Source: Lachnospiraceae bacterium (GTDB lineage: Bacteria; Bacillota; Clostridia; Lachnospirales; Lachnospiraceae). Taken from it: a stretch of DNA of 64,000 nt. The notes under the pieces were generated by a model. That model ran no database searches and was not told the origin of the DNA. It was given only the letters and a program-made list of their open reading frames with translations. The stretch covers positions 1 to 64,000 of the forward strand of contig JAJQDT010000071.1 of assembly GCA_021202075.1 (NCBI GenBank). Reading direction: 5' to 3'. Positions 43,334 through 50,690 of this stretch are shown here, piece by piece. How positions within the stretch are numbered: position 1 is the first letter of the stretch; each line of letters starts with the position of its first letter. The translations under genes were made by a program, and so were the position numbers.

Positions 43334-44004
43334 ATACTGTGATTGAATTGAAAAATATCGGCAAGAGCTTTGGAGGCAAACAAATTTACCGTGATGTGAA
43401 TTTGGAAGTAAATGCAGGAGAGTGCATCGGGTTTGCAGGGCGCAACGGCGCCGGAAAATCCGTGCTGTTCCAGCTGATGGTAGGGCTGCTCCCGCCTGAC
43501 AGCGGAGAAGTCAGGGTCAACGGCGAGCTGCTGGGCAGCGGCGGGGAGGATTTTCCCAAAGACGTGGGGATTCTCATCAATGAAACTGGTTTTATCGGGT
43601 ATCGTTCGGGATTCCAGAACCTGAAAATGCTGGCGCAGATACGGAATATCGTGGATGACGAAACGATTCGGGAAACTATTCGTTCTGTCGGGCTGGACGA
43701 TGCAGACAAGATACCGGTGCGAAAATACTCCATGGGAATGAGGCAAAAGCTGGGCATTGCACAGGCTATTATGGAAAACCAGAGCATTGTGATTCTGGAT
43801 GAACCATACAATGCTCTGGATTTTGAGGCAAACCGGGAAGTCACACAGATTCTGGAACGGCTGAAAGGCCAGGGGAAAACGATCCTGCTGACCAGCCATC
43901 AGCACCAGTATCTGGAAAAGCTCTGCGATAAGATTTACTTCATCTGCAATGGAGAGATCGTCCCATTCACCGAGGAGATCAGGGCGCAATACTTCTCCGT
44001 CTGA
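43330..44004 (+). CDS. ABC transporter ATP-binding protein
   Basis: A 224-residue ATPase of the bacitracin/lantibiotic type. Walker A GRNGAGKS, the Q-loop replaced by ILINETGFI as in BcrA-type proteins, signature YSMGMRQK, Walker B VILDEPYNALD and the H-loop LTSHQ are visible. The start is the ATG at 43330 after AAGGAGG. It is the last gene of the operon and ends 7 bases before the convergent kinase gene. Confidence 0.92.
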   Translation: MNTVIELKNIGKSFGGKQIYRDVNLEVNAGECIGFAGRNGAGKSVLFQLMVGLLPPDSGEVRVNGELLGSGGEDFPKDVGILINETGFIGYRSGFQNLKMLAQIRNIVDDETIRETIRSVGLDDADKIPVRKYSMGMRQKLGIAQAIMENQSIVILDEPYNALDFEANREVTQILERLKGQGKTILLTSHQHQYLEKLCDKIYFICNGEIVPFTEEIRAQYFSV

Positions 44005-44011
44005 GATTTTT

Positions 44012-45370
44012 TCAGAGTGTAATGATAAACGTCGTGCCGCTGCCCACGCTGCTCTCGATTTGAATGGTGCCTCCGTGGGCGGCGACGGTTTCCTTTGCGA
44101 TAGCCAACCCCAGACCGGTGCCTTCCACCTGTTCAGAGGAAGTGCCACGGTAATAGCGTTCAAAGGCGTGGTCGATCTCGTCGGGAGACATCCCTTTCCC
44201 ATTATCGCCGATCCGGATGATAACATGGCCGTTTTCCTGTGCCATACTGATTCGGACGGCGATTTTTGTGTTCGGGTTGTGGACAAAGGCATTGCTGATG
44301 ATATTGAGCAGGCAACGCCCCATGTAGCGCCGGTCACAGTCCAGATAGACAGGCTCCGATGGTGAGAAAAGAATCTCTGAGGTTCCCATCAGCTTGGGGC
44401 TTATCTTTCCGATGCAGTCCTGGATCAGTGCGCCAAGCTCTACCTGTTCCCGGTTTAGTACGACCTGACCCTCCATCATGGACTGACTGATTTTCAGATC
44501 GTCCACCAGACCCTCCAGTGTTTTCTCTGCCTTGAGGATTTCCACCGCATACTGCTGAACCTCGGCCTCTGCAAAGGCATAGTCTGCGTCCGCCAGCAGC
44601 TCCCCATATCCTTTTATGGTAGACAGGGGCGTTTTGATGTCGTGAGAAATGTTAGAAATCCATTCCGCCCGCATTTTATCGTTGTAAGCCAGCTTGTCCC
44701 GTAAAATGCGGATTCGCTCAAACACCTCGGCAAACAGGTTCCTACGGGGGTGCGCTTTCAGCTCCCCGCCGCTGGAAACGGCTTCAATCTCCTCCATCAT
44801 ATCCGCTACGGGTGTGGAGATTTTTCTGGAAAAGGCGATGGAGGCGACCGCAACAAACAATGCCGCCACAACCAGGAAGATAACGACACATTGCATCGCC
44901 ACAGTCACTCTGTTCCCTGACAGATTGTAGGAATCCTTCGTAACAAGGGAGCTGCTGCATCCGATCAGAACCGTATATTCCCCTGCGCCGCTATCGTAAG
45001 CGCTGGCATACACCGTATAGCCGGGGAGCCGGTCAGAGGTCAGGGTGATGTTCACCAGCTCAAAATTGGTGTAGGTGTCCGGGATGTCAGAGCCTGTGTG
45101 ATAGGCATAGACCACAGCTCCGTCCCCATCGACGATTTGCAGCCACAGGTCATGTACATCCAGCTGCTCCATTCCTTCTTCCTCCAGAGAGAAGCCCGTC
45201 TCCGACTGGCTCAAATACTGGTTGATGTTCAGGATCAGGTACTGTGGCATGGACATATCCAAAGATTTCCCGCTAAAGAGCAGGTAGCACAGGATCGTTC
45301 CGACCACCAGCGTCGCCACAACTGCAAAGACAAGGGTTTTCAGATATTCGGAGATAATTTTTCTGTTCAT
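44012..45370 (-). CDS. Sensor histidine kinase
   Basis: A 452-residue membrane kinase. Helices near 10-33 and 160-182 enclose a sensor domain of about 125 residues. A HAMP-like linker follows, then phospho-His in NISHDIKTPLSTIKGYGEL (about 243). The ATPase domain has NIISNAFVHNP, GDNGKGM and GTGLGLAIAKE. It overlaps the response regulator gene by 4 bases, so the two are translated together. It faces the ABC operon 41005-44004 and probably controls it. Confidence 0.93.
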   Translation of the reverse strand: MNRKIISEYLKTLVFAVVATLVVGTILCYLLFSGKSLDMSMPQYLILNINQYLSQSETGFSLEEEGMEQLDVHDLWLQIVDGDGAVVYAYHTGSDIPDTYTNFELVNITLTSDRLPGYTVYASAYDSGAGEYTVLIGCSSSLVTKDSYNLSGNRVTVAMQCVVIFLVVAALFVAVASIAFSRKISTPVADMMEEIEAVSSGGELKAHPRRNLFAEVFERIRILRDKLAYNDKMRAEWISNISHDIKTPLSTIKGYGELLADADYAFAEAEVQQYAVEILKAEKTLEGLVDDLKISQSMMEGQVVLNREQVELGALIQDCIGKISPKLMGTSEILFSPSEPVYLDCDRRYMGRCLLNIISNAFVHNPNTKIAVRISMAQENGHVIIRIGDNGKGMSPDEIDHAFERYYRGTSSEQVEGTGLGLAIAKETVAAHGGTIQIESSVGSGTTFIITL

Positions 45371-46086
45371 CGCTTTGCGCTCCGATCATCAAAGATGTAT
45401 CCTCTGCCCTTGACCGTTTTCAGCCAGATGGGGTGGGACGGGTCAGGCTCCACCTTTTCCCGCAGATGGCGCATATGAACAGTGACAGTGTTGTCGTACC
45501 CGTCATAATCGCTGTCCCACACGTTGCGGACGATCTGCTCCCGGCTCAGCGTGATATTCCGGTTGCGTACCAGATATTCCAGCAGCAGATATTCCCTGGC
45601 TGTCAGGGCAACCGGAACCTGCCCCCGCAAAAGCTCTCTCCGGTCAAAATCCAGCGTGAATTCTCCAAAGGAATAGGATGAGGAGGTATCACTGCGTCCT
45701 TCATAATAGCTTTGCCGCCGCAGAATGGCGTTGATGTGGGCAACCAGCTCCTTCGGGCTGAAGGGCTTGGTGATATAGTCATCGCCGCCGATGGTGTAGG
45801 AAATGATCCGGTCAGTCTCCTCCGACTTTGCGGACAGAAACAGGACAGGACACATGGAAAATTCCCGTATCCTGCGGCAGACCTCATATCCATCCATGTC
45901 GGGGAGCATGATGTCCAGAATCACCAGGTCGGGCTGCCATTCCCGGCAATGCCGCACAGCGTCCGTTCCCGTCTCCGCTACGGAGAGACTGCGGAACTGC
46001 TCCTTTCCCAGAATGACACGAATCATATTGCGGATTCCCTCATCGTCGTCTACGATAAGAATCTTTTTGTCGTGTATGAAATCCAT
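45367..46086 (-). CDS. OmpR-family response regulator
   Basis: A 239-residue regulator. The receiver domain has VDDDEG, phospho-Asp near 58 (LVILDIMLPDMDG), Ser/Ala in FLSAKSEE and Lys in YITKPFSP. The winged helix (about 140-239) ends LKTVKGRGYIFD. The start at 46086 (MDFIHDKKILIVDDD) is preferred because the longer frame would add residues before the receiver; the GAGAGG site lies about 12 bases upstream. It pairs with the kinase at 44012. Confidence 0.92.
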   Translation of the reverse strand: MDFIHDKKILIVDDDEGIRNMIRVILGKEQFRSLSVAETGTDAVRHCREWQPDLVILDIMLPDMDGYEVCRRIREFSMCPVLFLSAKSEETDRIISYTIGGDDYITKPFSPKELVAHINAILRRQSYYEGRSDTSSSYSFGEFTLDFDRRELLRGQVPVALTAREYLLLEYLVRNRNITLSREQIVRNVWDSDYDGYDNTVTVHMRHLREKVEPDPSHPIWLKTVKGRGYIFDDRSAKR

Positions 46087-46533
46087 TGTATCGCTTTGCC
46101 TCTCTATATATAACTTATACAATCATTAATGAGTGTAATCCTGATCTGGATAAACTAAAAGTGGAAGGCACTTAACAGAAGACAATAATCATCTATCCGA
46201 TAAAACCGTCACATATTTCTTAAATTCCGGGTGCTACATCCCTTGAAATGGCATCAGAAATGTCCTATCAGATTGCCTGATGGGCTTTTTGTTCTGTATT
46301 TGTCATAAGCGGTTTCCCATGCCCCGGAACTTTCGCTGTTTATGATACCACAATCAGGAGGCTTTCTCAATCGGGCATTTTGCATTTCCCTTCCCTTTTA
46401 TTCCTCATTCCCTTCTGGATAGACACTGTGAAACAGGCAGTCAATAATATGGGCTGTTGTCAAATCAGCCTGTCACATGACTGCTACTTCATATGCTGCT
46501 TAATTTATACATCGACAAAGCCAACGAATGCTG

Positions 46534-46599
46534 ATGTGTTCAATAATACACATATGTGTCCAATACGAGTCGGCACAAAGGGCTTTGAAATTGTATAAT
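46534..46599 (+). promoter_or_regulatory. Palindromic half-sites and -10 box before the XRE gene
   Basis: ATGTGT (46534-46539), ACACAT (46548-46553) and ATGTGT (46554-46559) form a perfect 12-bp palindrome and a wider inverted repeat. TATAAT lies at 46594-46599. This may be the operator of the XRE protein that follows. The rest of 46087-46533 holds no gene; a weak hairpin with five T (46264-46290) is the only other structure. Confidence 0.45.
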
Positions 46600-46634
46600 T
46601 TAAGCAAGAAAATCGGAAAGGAGGAGATGTCGTC

Positions 46635-46892
46635 ATGAATCAGCTTGATGTGTATGTGCTGGCATCGGATGATGCTATTTATACAGCCATCGGCAGTCGC
46701 TTGCGCTATTACAGAGGCTTGCGTGGCATGAAGCAGGATGAGCTTGCAAAAGCGTCTGGTGTGAGTCGCTCAACTATCAGTAAGATTGAGAGCGGATATA
46801 GAAAGCCATATTCTACAGCCGTTTTTATAGCACTTGCCAGAACGCTGCAAATACCGCTTGAGAATCTCCTCACCGATAAATTGCTCACCTGA
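46635..46892 (+). CDS. XRE-type helix-turn-helix regulator
   Basis: An 85-residue single-domain DNA-binding protein (IGSRLRYYRGLRGMKQDELA, SGVSRSTISKIESGYRKPYS). It has a short N-terminal extension and no ligand domain. ATG at 46635 after AAAGGAGGAG. It probably binds the palindrome upstream and controls itself and the next gene, which it is separated from by an attenuator-like hairpin. Confidence 0.87.
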   Translation: MNQLDVYVLASDDAIYTAIGSRLRYYRGLRGMKQDELAKASGVSRSTISKIESGYRKPYSTAVFIALARTLQIPLENLLTDKLLT

Positions 46893-46948
46893 AATACCCA
46901 TTGCAGTTATGTGATTGTGCTGAACGATATGCAATAACTTATCTACCT

Positions 46949-46979
46949 GCCGCTGGTTGTCTATGACCAGCGGCTTTTT
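46949..46979 (+). terminator. Hairpin between the XRE gene and the next gene
   Basis: A 9-bp perfect stem (46949-46957 with 46966-46974) plus TTTTT, and a second T-run shortly after. It ends 28 bases before the start of the next gene and would limit read-through. Confidence 0.75.
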
Positions 46980-47007
46980 GCTTTTTTGAGGGAGGAAGGT
47001 GTATTCC

Positions 47008-48369
47008 ATGACTGAACAGGATTTTGAACGGCTTTGTACTGTTGTAGACCAAATCCATGCAGATGATGAGGATAAGGAAGCGCTGAAACACGCGCTACGA
47101 TACCAGATCACAGTATCTACCTTGGAGGCCAGCTTGCGGGGCGGGCATGACTATGATTACATCATCAATGCGGCTCTGGTTGCTACCAGAGATTTTTACG
47201 ATGCAGACAGCGTACTGTTTGCAAATACAGATTTGAACCTTCAGGTAGCCGGTAGCCTTATGAGGGAACTTCCCCGTGATGGGTTTGCTCCACTCAGCGG
47301 CAACGACCCGTTGTATTTATCTCAATACCCGATATTCCTGAAAACGATAGCGCTCAACAAGCCCGTCGCTGCCTCTGACATCAGCACGCTGTTCCCGAAG
47401 GATTCGGTTGAATATAAACGAATGCAAAAAGGAAAAGTGTATTCGTTTATGGCGGTGCCATACCAAAAACGTAATACAGGAATTGTTGGTGTTATCAATC
47501 CACACCGCTATCAGGACAGGATTGATCTTCTTCAGGTGCTTTCCTATGTAGTTGTGGCAGAGATCAACGAGAGCAGGCTGATGGAAATCCTTCAGAGCGA
47601 TGAGCGATTGATTCGGGGGTCAAGTGACCGCGATGTATATATCAAGCTGATCGGCGGTCTGGAGGTACATAGCGCTAACGGCATATTGACCGAGGAGCAT
47701 TTTAATAGCAACAGGAATGTCCGGTTGCTCACGCTCCTATTGTTGAAGAACAGGCGCGGCTTTGCTACGGAGGAGATTGTAAATTCTTTGTGGGAGACTG
47801 ACGATGCCCCGTTAAATGCTAAAAAAATTGTCTCGGCTGCTTGCAGCGGCATCCGCGAGGCCATGCGTCAGCATTTTCCGAAGCGCGATCTGATTGTTTA
47901 TGAGAACTCAGAGTACAAGGTATCCCCGTATTATCATGTAAAAACCGATTACCAGGAGGTGCAGGAATTATATCTAGCAGCGGAGCAGGAAAAAGACAAA
48001 CGCAAGAAGGCCGATTTGCTGTACCGGGCGTTGTCGGAACATCCTGGCAGACTGCTTCCATCGCAAAGTGAAACGCCTGGTATTAAACCTGTGATCGCAA
48101 ATTACGAGTATGAGAGGCTGGAAAAACTCAACCAGTGTATGGAGCTGCTTTGCTCGCTTGGTGATTATCGAAAAATATTACAGCTTGAGGAGGACGCATT
48201 TGTATTCCATTATGATAATCCCGACCTGATTATCTGGCTGATTCGAGCGTATATCGGTATCAATCAACTCAATACGGCCAGGCAGTTCTTGAAAGAACGT
48301 AAGAAAAAGCTCCCTAAAGAAATGTATCAGCAGCTGGAGCATGAAATTAAAGAGGCAAAAAACAGATAA
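47008..48369 (+). CDS. GAF/winged-helix/repeat transcriptional regulator (SARP- or BTAD-like)
   Basis: A 453-residue soluble protein. Residues about 35-195 look like a GAF sensor domain (YDYIINAALVATRDFYDADS, KVYSFMAVPYQKRNTGIVGV). Residues 215-310 form a winged helix (IGGLEVHS, NRNVRLLTLLLLKNRRGFAT, EEIVNSLW, and KKIVSAACSGIREAM). Residues 315-450 are helical repeats of the bacterial activation (BTAD) type. This order, sensor before DNA-binding, is uncommon for SARP-like proteins. ATG at 47008 is preferred over GTG at 46999. Target and ligand are unknown. Confidence 0.75.
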   Translation: MTEQDFERLCTVVDQIHADDEDKEALKHALRYQITVSTLEASLRGGHDYDYIINAALVATRDFYDADSVLFANTDLNLQVAGSLMRELPRDGFAPLSGNDPLYLSQYPIFLKTIALNKPVAASDISTLFPKDSVEYKRMQKGKVYSFMAVPYQKRNTGIVGVINPHRYQDRIDLLQVLSYVVVAEINESRLMEILQSDERLIRGSSDRDVYIKLIGGLEVHSANGILTEEHFNSNRNVRLLTLLLLKNRRGFATEEIVNSLWETDDAPLNAKKIVSAACSGIREAMRQHFPKRDLIVYENSEYKVSPYYHVKTDYQEVQELYLAAEQEKDKRKKADLLYRALSEHPGRLLPSQSETPGIKPVIANYEYERLEKLNQCMELLCSLGDYRKILQLEEDAFVFHYDNPDLIIWLIRAYIGINQLNTARQFLKERKKKLPKEMYQQLEHEIKEAKNR

Positions 48370-48383
48370 AACCGGTATTCCAT

Positions 48384-48432
48384 CCCCCTGCAACACTGTG
48401 TATACAAAGCGGTGTTGCAGGGGGATTTTTTT
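48384..48432 (+). terminator. Strong terminator
   Basis: A 13-bp perfect stem CCCCCTGCAACAC (48384-48396) with GTGTTGCAGGGGG (48412-48424), followed by a seven-base T-run. Ends the regulator gene. Confidence 0.9.
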
Positions 48433-48507
48433 GTTTTTGACGATGCCGGTTTTGATTGATATATCAGGGGAAATCGACGATTCTGCCGCTCAGAATTTCC
48501 GAAATTC

Positions 48508-48645
48508 TTCCGAAAATGATACCTGAATCCTTCCAAAAATGATGCCGGATTTTTTCCAAAAACGATGCCAGATTCCTTCCGAAAATGATGCCGGATTTCT
48601 TCCAAAAACGATACCGATTTCCTTCCCAAAATCATACCAGAAATC
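48508..48645. repeat. Six direct repeats of exactly 23 bp (iteron-like array)
   Basis: Units start at 48508, 48531, 48554, 48577, 48600 and 48623. The core is TTCCRAAAAYGATRCC followed by a variable AT-rich seven bases. A weaker seventh copy may follow and a single related motif lies near 48440. The regular 23-bp step puts the units on one face of DNA roughly every two turns. There is no replication gene nearby; it precedes a small zinc-ribbon gene. The repeat is also open on the minus strand, but no gene can be supported there. Confidence 0.8.
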
Positions 48646-48755
48646 ATGCTCGAAAATTTCCCAAAATTCGACCTCTGACGATACCTCCCACGTGGAAAGC
48701 CTATGATATACTTGTTTGCGTGCGCAAGACGCAACAAAAAGAGAGGAATAGTGTT

Positions 48756-48944
48756 ATGAGTGGAAAAATGTACAAGATCAGCTGCCTACATTGTTGGAAC
48801 CGGCTGTTCGAGGGGGCCTATATCGGCGTATGCTGCCTGCGTTGCAGTAAATGCAAAAGTGCATGGAAGATTGAGGTAGATGGTGACAAAATCAAAATGA
48901 CACCACGATATTGCCCTGAGTCGGAAGATACCCGGCCAGAGTAG
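48756..48944 (+). CDS. Small zinc-ribbon protein (Com-like)
   Basis: A 62-residue protein with CLHC and CLRCSKC pairs (about residues 10-32) in a short beta-rich context (KISCLHCWNRLFEGAY). This resembles Com, the small zinc-finger RNA-binding regulator of phage Mu, and similar single zinc-ribbon proteins. The ATG has AGAGGA 8 bases upstream. It lies just after the 23-bp array, which may be its control region. Family match is tentative. Confidence 0.62.
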   Translation: MSGKMYKISCLHCWNRLFEGAYIGVCCLRCSKCKSAWKIEVDGDKIKMTPRYCPESEDTRPE

Positions 48945-49074
48945 GCGTCGGTCATCAAAACTGAATAGAATGAGGCAAACTGTAAGGGCGTCGGATTGGG
49001 CTTGAACCCTCATGTTCGTGAATCAGGAGCCAAAAGTTTGTGATTAGGTTCTGTACCGGTCAGAGAGCCGGAGG

Positions 49075-49133
49075 AGAGCAGCAGACGGAAGCAATACCTT
49101 AGGGATATTGCGCCCATCTGCTGCTCTTTTTTT
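49075..49133 (+). terminator. Strong terminator
   Basis: An 11-bp stem AGAGCAGCAGA (49075-49085) with TCTGCTGCTCT (49117-49127), an extra inner stem GCAATA/TATTGC, and a T-run to 49133. It ends the small zinc-ribbon gene. The bases between (48945-49074) show no gene. Confidence 0.85.
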
Positions 49134-49265
49134 GTTGCCTGGGATTGCTTCCGTCATGAAGGAGGAAGCAGATGCGGCAGCATTGGGAACCGTACACGGC
49201 GAAATATCCGTGAGCTTCGGATTTTGGAACTCATCAACATTTTCAAAATTCGGAGGAAAGAACAA

Positions 49266-49553
49266 ATGTATTACGATCCAATTTTAGTCGGCAAGAGAAT
49301 CAGAGAATTACGAATCATGAAGGGAGTCACGCAGGAGCAGCTGGCCATGAAGGTTAGTCTGACGAGCGACCACATTGGGAGAATTGAAATCGGTAAGCGA
49401 GGATGCTCCATCGACCTTTTGATTGAGCTGTCCAGTTACTTTGATGTCAGTCTGGACTATTTGTTGCTTGGGAAAGACGACTCAGCACCCATGGCGAAGC
49501 AAATCGTGCGTTGGATGATCCGTGCGCTGACCGATCTGGAGCAGTTTTTATAA
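49266..49553 (+). CDS. XRE-type helix-turn-helix regulator
   Basis: A 95-residue protein with a Cro/CI helix-turn-helix (VGKRIRELRIMKGVTQEQLA, SLTSDHIGRIEIGKRGC) and a short helical tail. ATG at 49266 after GGAGGAAAG. It resembles the small regulators of Tn1549-type elements that sit near the excision genes; the target is unknown. Confidence 0.88.
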   Translation: MYYDPILVGKRIRELRIMKGVTQEQLAMKVSLTSDHIGRIEIGKRGCSIDLLIELSSYFDVSLDYLLLGKDDSAPMAKQIVRWMIRALTDLEQFL

Positions 49554-49630
49554 AAACCCGGCCTACAAAGCCGTCAACCCGGCCAGCAAGGCCATAAAAA
49601 TTTGGCTTCGTCTCAGCTACAATTTAATCA

Positions 49631-49792
49631 CAGCCGGGGAACACCGGCTGGCGGGAACTTTGACAACTTCATAGTCATTCATCAGGTACGTTACCGTGTG
49701 ACAAGCTGCATGGGCGGTACGCCATGACCTCCCGGCTTTGGCCGGAAGCGAGCGAACAATACCAGCTTTGAAATGCCGGACTGCAACCGGCA
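49631..49792. other. Cluster of CCGG-stem hairpins, no gene
   Basis: Three hairpins: CAGCCGG/CCGGCTG (49631-49650), CCGGC-TTTG-GCCGG (49732-49745) and TGCCGG/CCGGCA (49774-49792). A smaller GGCC-AGCAA-GGCC lies at 49581-49593. The 480-base stretch 49554-50033 holds no gene that I can support. The repeated CCGG stems suggest a structured RNA or a protein-binding region near the element's replication or maintenance genes. Confidence 0.45.
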
Positions 49793-49965
49793 CAGCGACG
49801 ACACCACACAGGGATAATGATACTTCTGTAATTCGCAGCCCGGCCATAAAGAAGGCGGGGAGGTTAGACGCCTATGGAGCGGTTTCGCAAACCGCCGCCT
49901 GATGATTTCCCGCTTCTCAGGGGTGTCGAGGACAAATGTGAGAAAAACCGCTTTATGAAATTTAC

Positions 49966-50027
49966 GGAGCCGGTATCAGGATATTTCTTTGGTATCGGCT
50001 CCTTTGAACATATCCAGGAAAGGAGCC
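49966..50027 (+). promoter_or_regulatory. Two mutually exclusive hairpins over the MazF-like gene's ribosome site
   Basis: Hairpin 1: GGAGCCGGTATC (49966-49977) with GGTATCGGCTCC (49991-50002), 12 bp with two G-T pairs. Hairpin 2: GGCTCCTTT (49997-50005) with AAAGGAGCC (50019-50027), 9 bp perfect. They share 49997-50002, so only one can form. Hairpin 2 buries the whole Shine-Dalgarno AAAGGAG (50019-50025), 8 bases before the ATG. This is the layout of a translational RNA switch. Confidence 0.6.
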
Positions 50028-50033
50028 TTTGAT

Positions 50034-50690
50034 ATGGATAGAGATTTTAAGCAGTACCACCGTGGGGAAATTTATTTTGCAAACCTCGATCCCCACTACG
50101 GCAGTGAGCAGGGCGGCATCCGTCCGGTTCTCATTGTCCAGAACGACAGCGGCAACCGCTATTCGCCCACATTGGTCGTTGCAGCCGCAACGAAGCGGAC
50201 GGATAAGAAGCCCTACCTTCCCACCCATGTGATCTTAAACCACATTCCGGGGATGGAGTACGATGGAGATTCCATGTTTCTGCTGGAGCAGCTCTACACG
50301 ATTGACAAACATCGCATCAAGGGGTTCGCCGGTCGAATCACCGAGGAACAACAGCGAAAGGTCAACGTGGGGCTTGCCGCCAGCCTGGGACTGGAGGACA
50401 TGAACGACGGGAATGTAAAAATCCCGCGGCCAGTCAGGAAGAAACGGTCTTCGCCGCAGGGAGACCCTTCCATGCTGTTCTGCCTCTGCCCGACCTGCCG
50501 GAGCAAATTCTTCGACACAAAACAGTATTACATCATCCGGGCAGACCGCAAACAGAAAGACAAGGATGTTTGCACCTACTGCCAGACCCGCATGGGCTAT
50601 GACTATTACGTTCTTCCCTATGATTGGGAGGACAGGCAGCCGACAGCCAGCGCACCACAGGAGGAAGCCGGCCATGGAATTACGAGTTGA
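50034..50690 (+). CDS. MazF/PemK-like protein with C-terminal zinc ribbon
   Basis: A 218-residue protein. Residues 1-120 match the MazF/PemK toxin fold (HRGEIYFANLDPHYGSEQGG, IRPVLIVQND, LVVAAATKR, FLLEQLYTIDK). These toxins cut single-stranded RNA. Residues 140-200 add a zinc ribbon (CPTC and CTYC) that typical 110-residue MazF proteins lack. No antitoxin gene is adjacent upstream. The next gene (ParB-like) overlaps by 17 bases. It is a usual member of the maintenance region of these elements. Confidence 0.85.
   Translation: MDRDFKQYHRGEIYFANLDPHYGSEQGGIRPVLIVQNDSGNRYSPTLVVAAATKRTDKKPYLPTHVILNHIPGMEYDGDSMFLLEQLYTIDKHRIKGFAGRITEEQQRKVNVGLAASLGLEDMNDGNVKIPRPVRKKRSSPQGDPSMLFCLCPTCRSKFFDTKQYYIIRADRKQKDKDVCTYCQTRMGYDYYVLPYDWEDRQPTASAPQEEAGHGITS

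Noticed and set aside
46264-46290. Hairpin with five T as a terminator
   Set aside because: No plus-strand gene ends upstream and the stem is short; noted only as weak structure.
46380-46598. Small plus-strand frame before the XRE gene
   Set aside because: Overlaps the palindromic sites and -10 box, has no ribosome site and no recognisable sequence.
48508-48645. CRISPR array
   Set aside because: Repeats are contiguous with no unique spacers and no cas genes are present.
48327-48737. Minus-strand frame with a 23-residue repeat over the 23-bp array
   Set aside because: A 23-bp DNA repeat automatically gives a 23-residue protein period when open; no start signal and it crosses a terminator.
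48985-49030. tRNA-like T-arm on the minus strand (GGGTTCAAGCCC)
   Set aside because: The stem flanking the TTCAA loop does not extend to five pairs and no acceptor or anticodon arm can be drawn; not a tRNA gene.
49617-49847. Minus-strand frame of 76 codons across the hairpin cluster
   Set aside because: It gave a vague sense of familiarity, but there is no ribosome site and the region is built of inverted repeats; not enough to call a gene.
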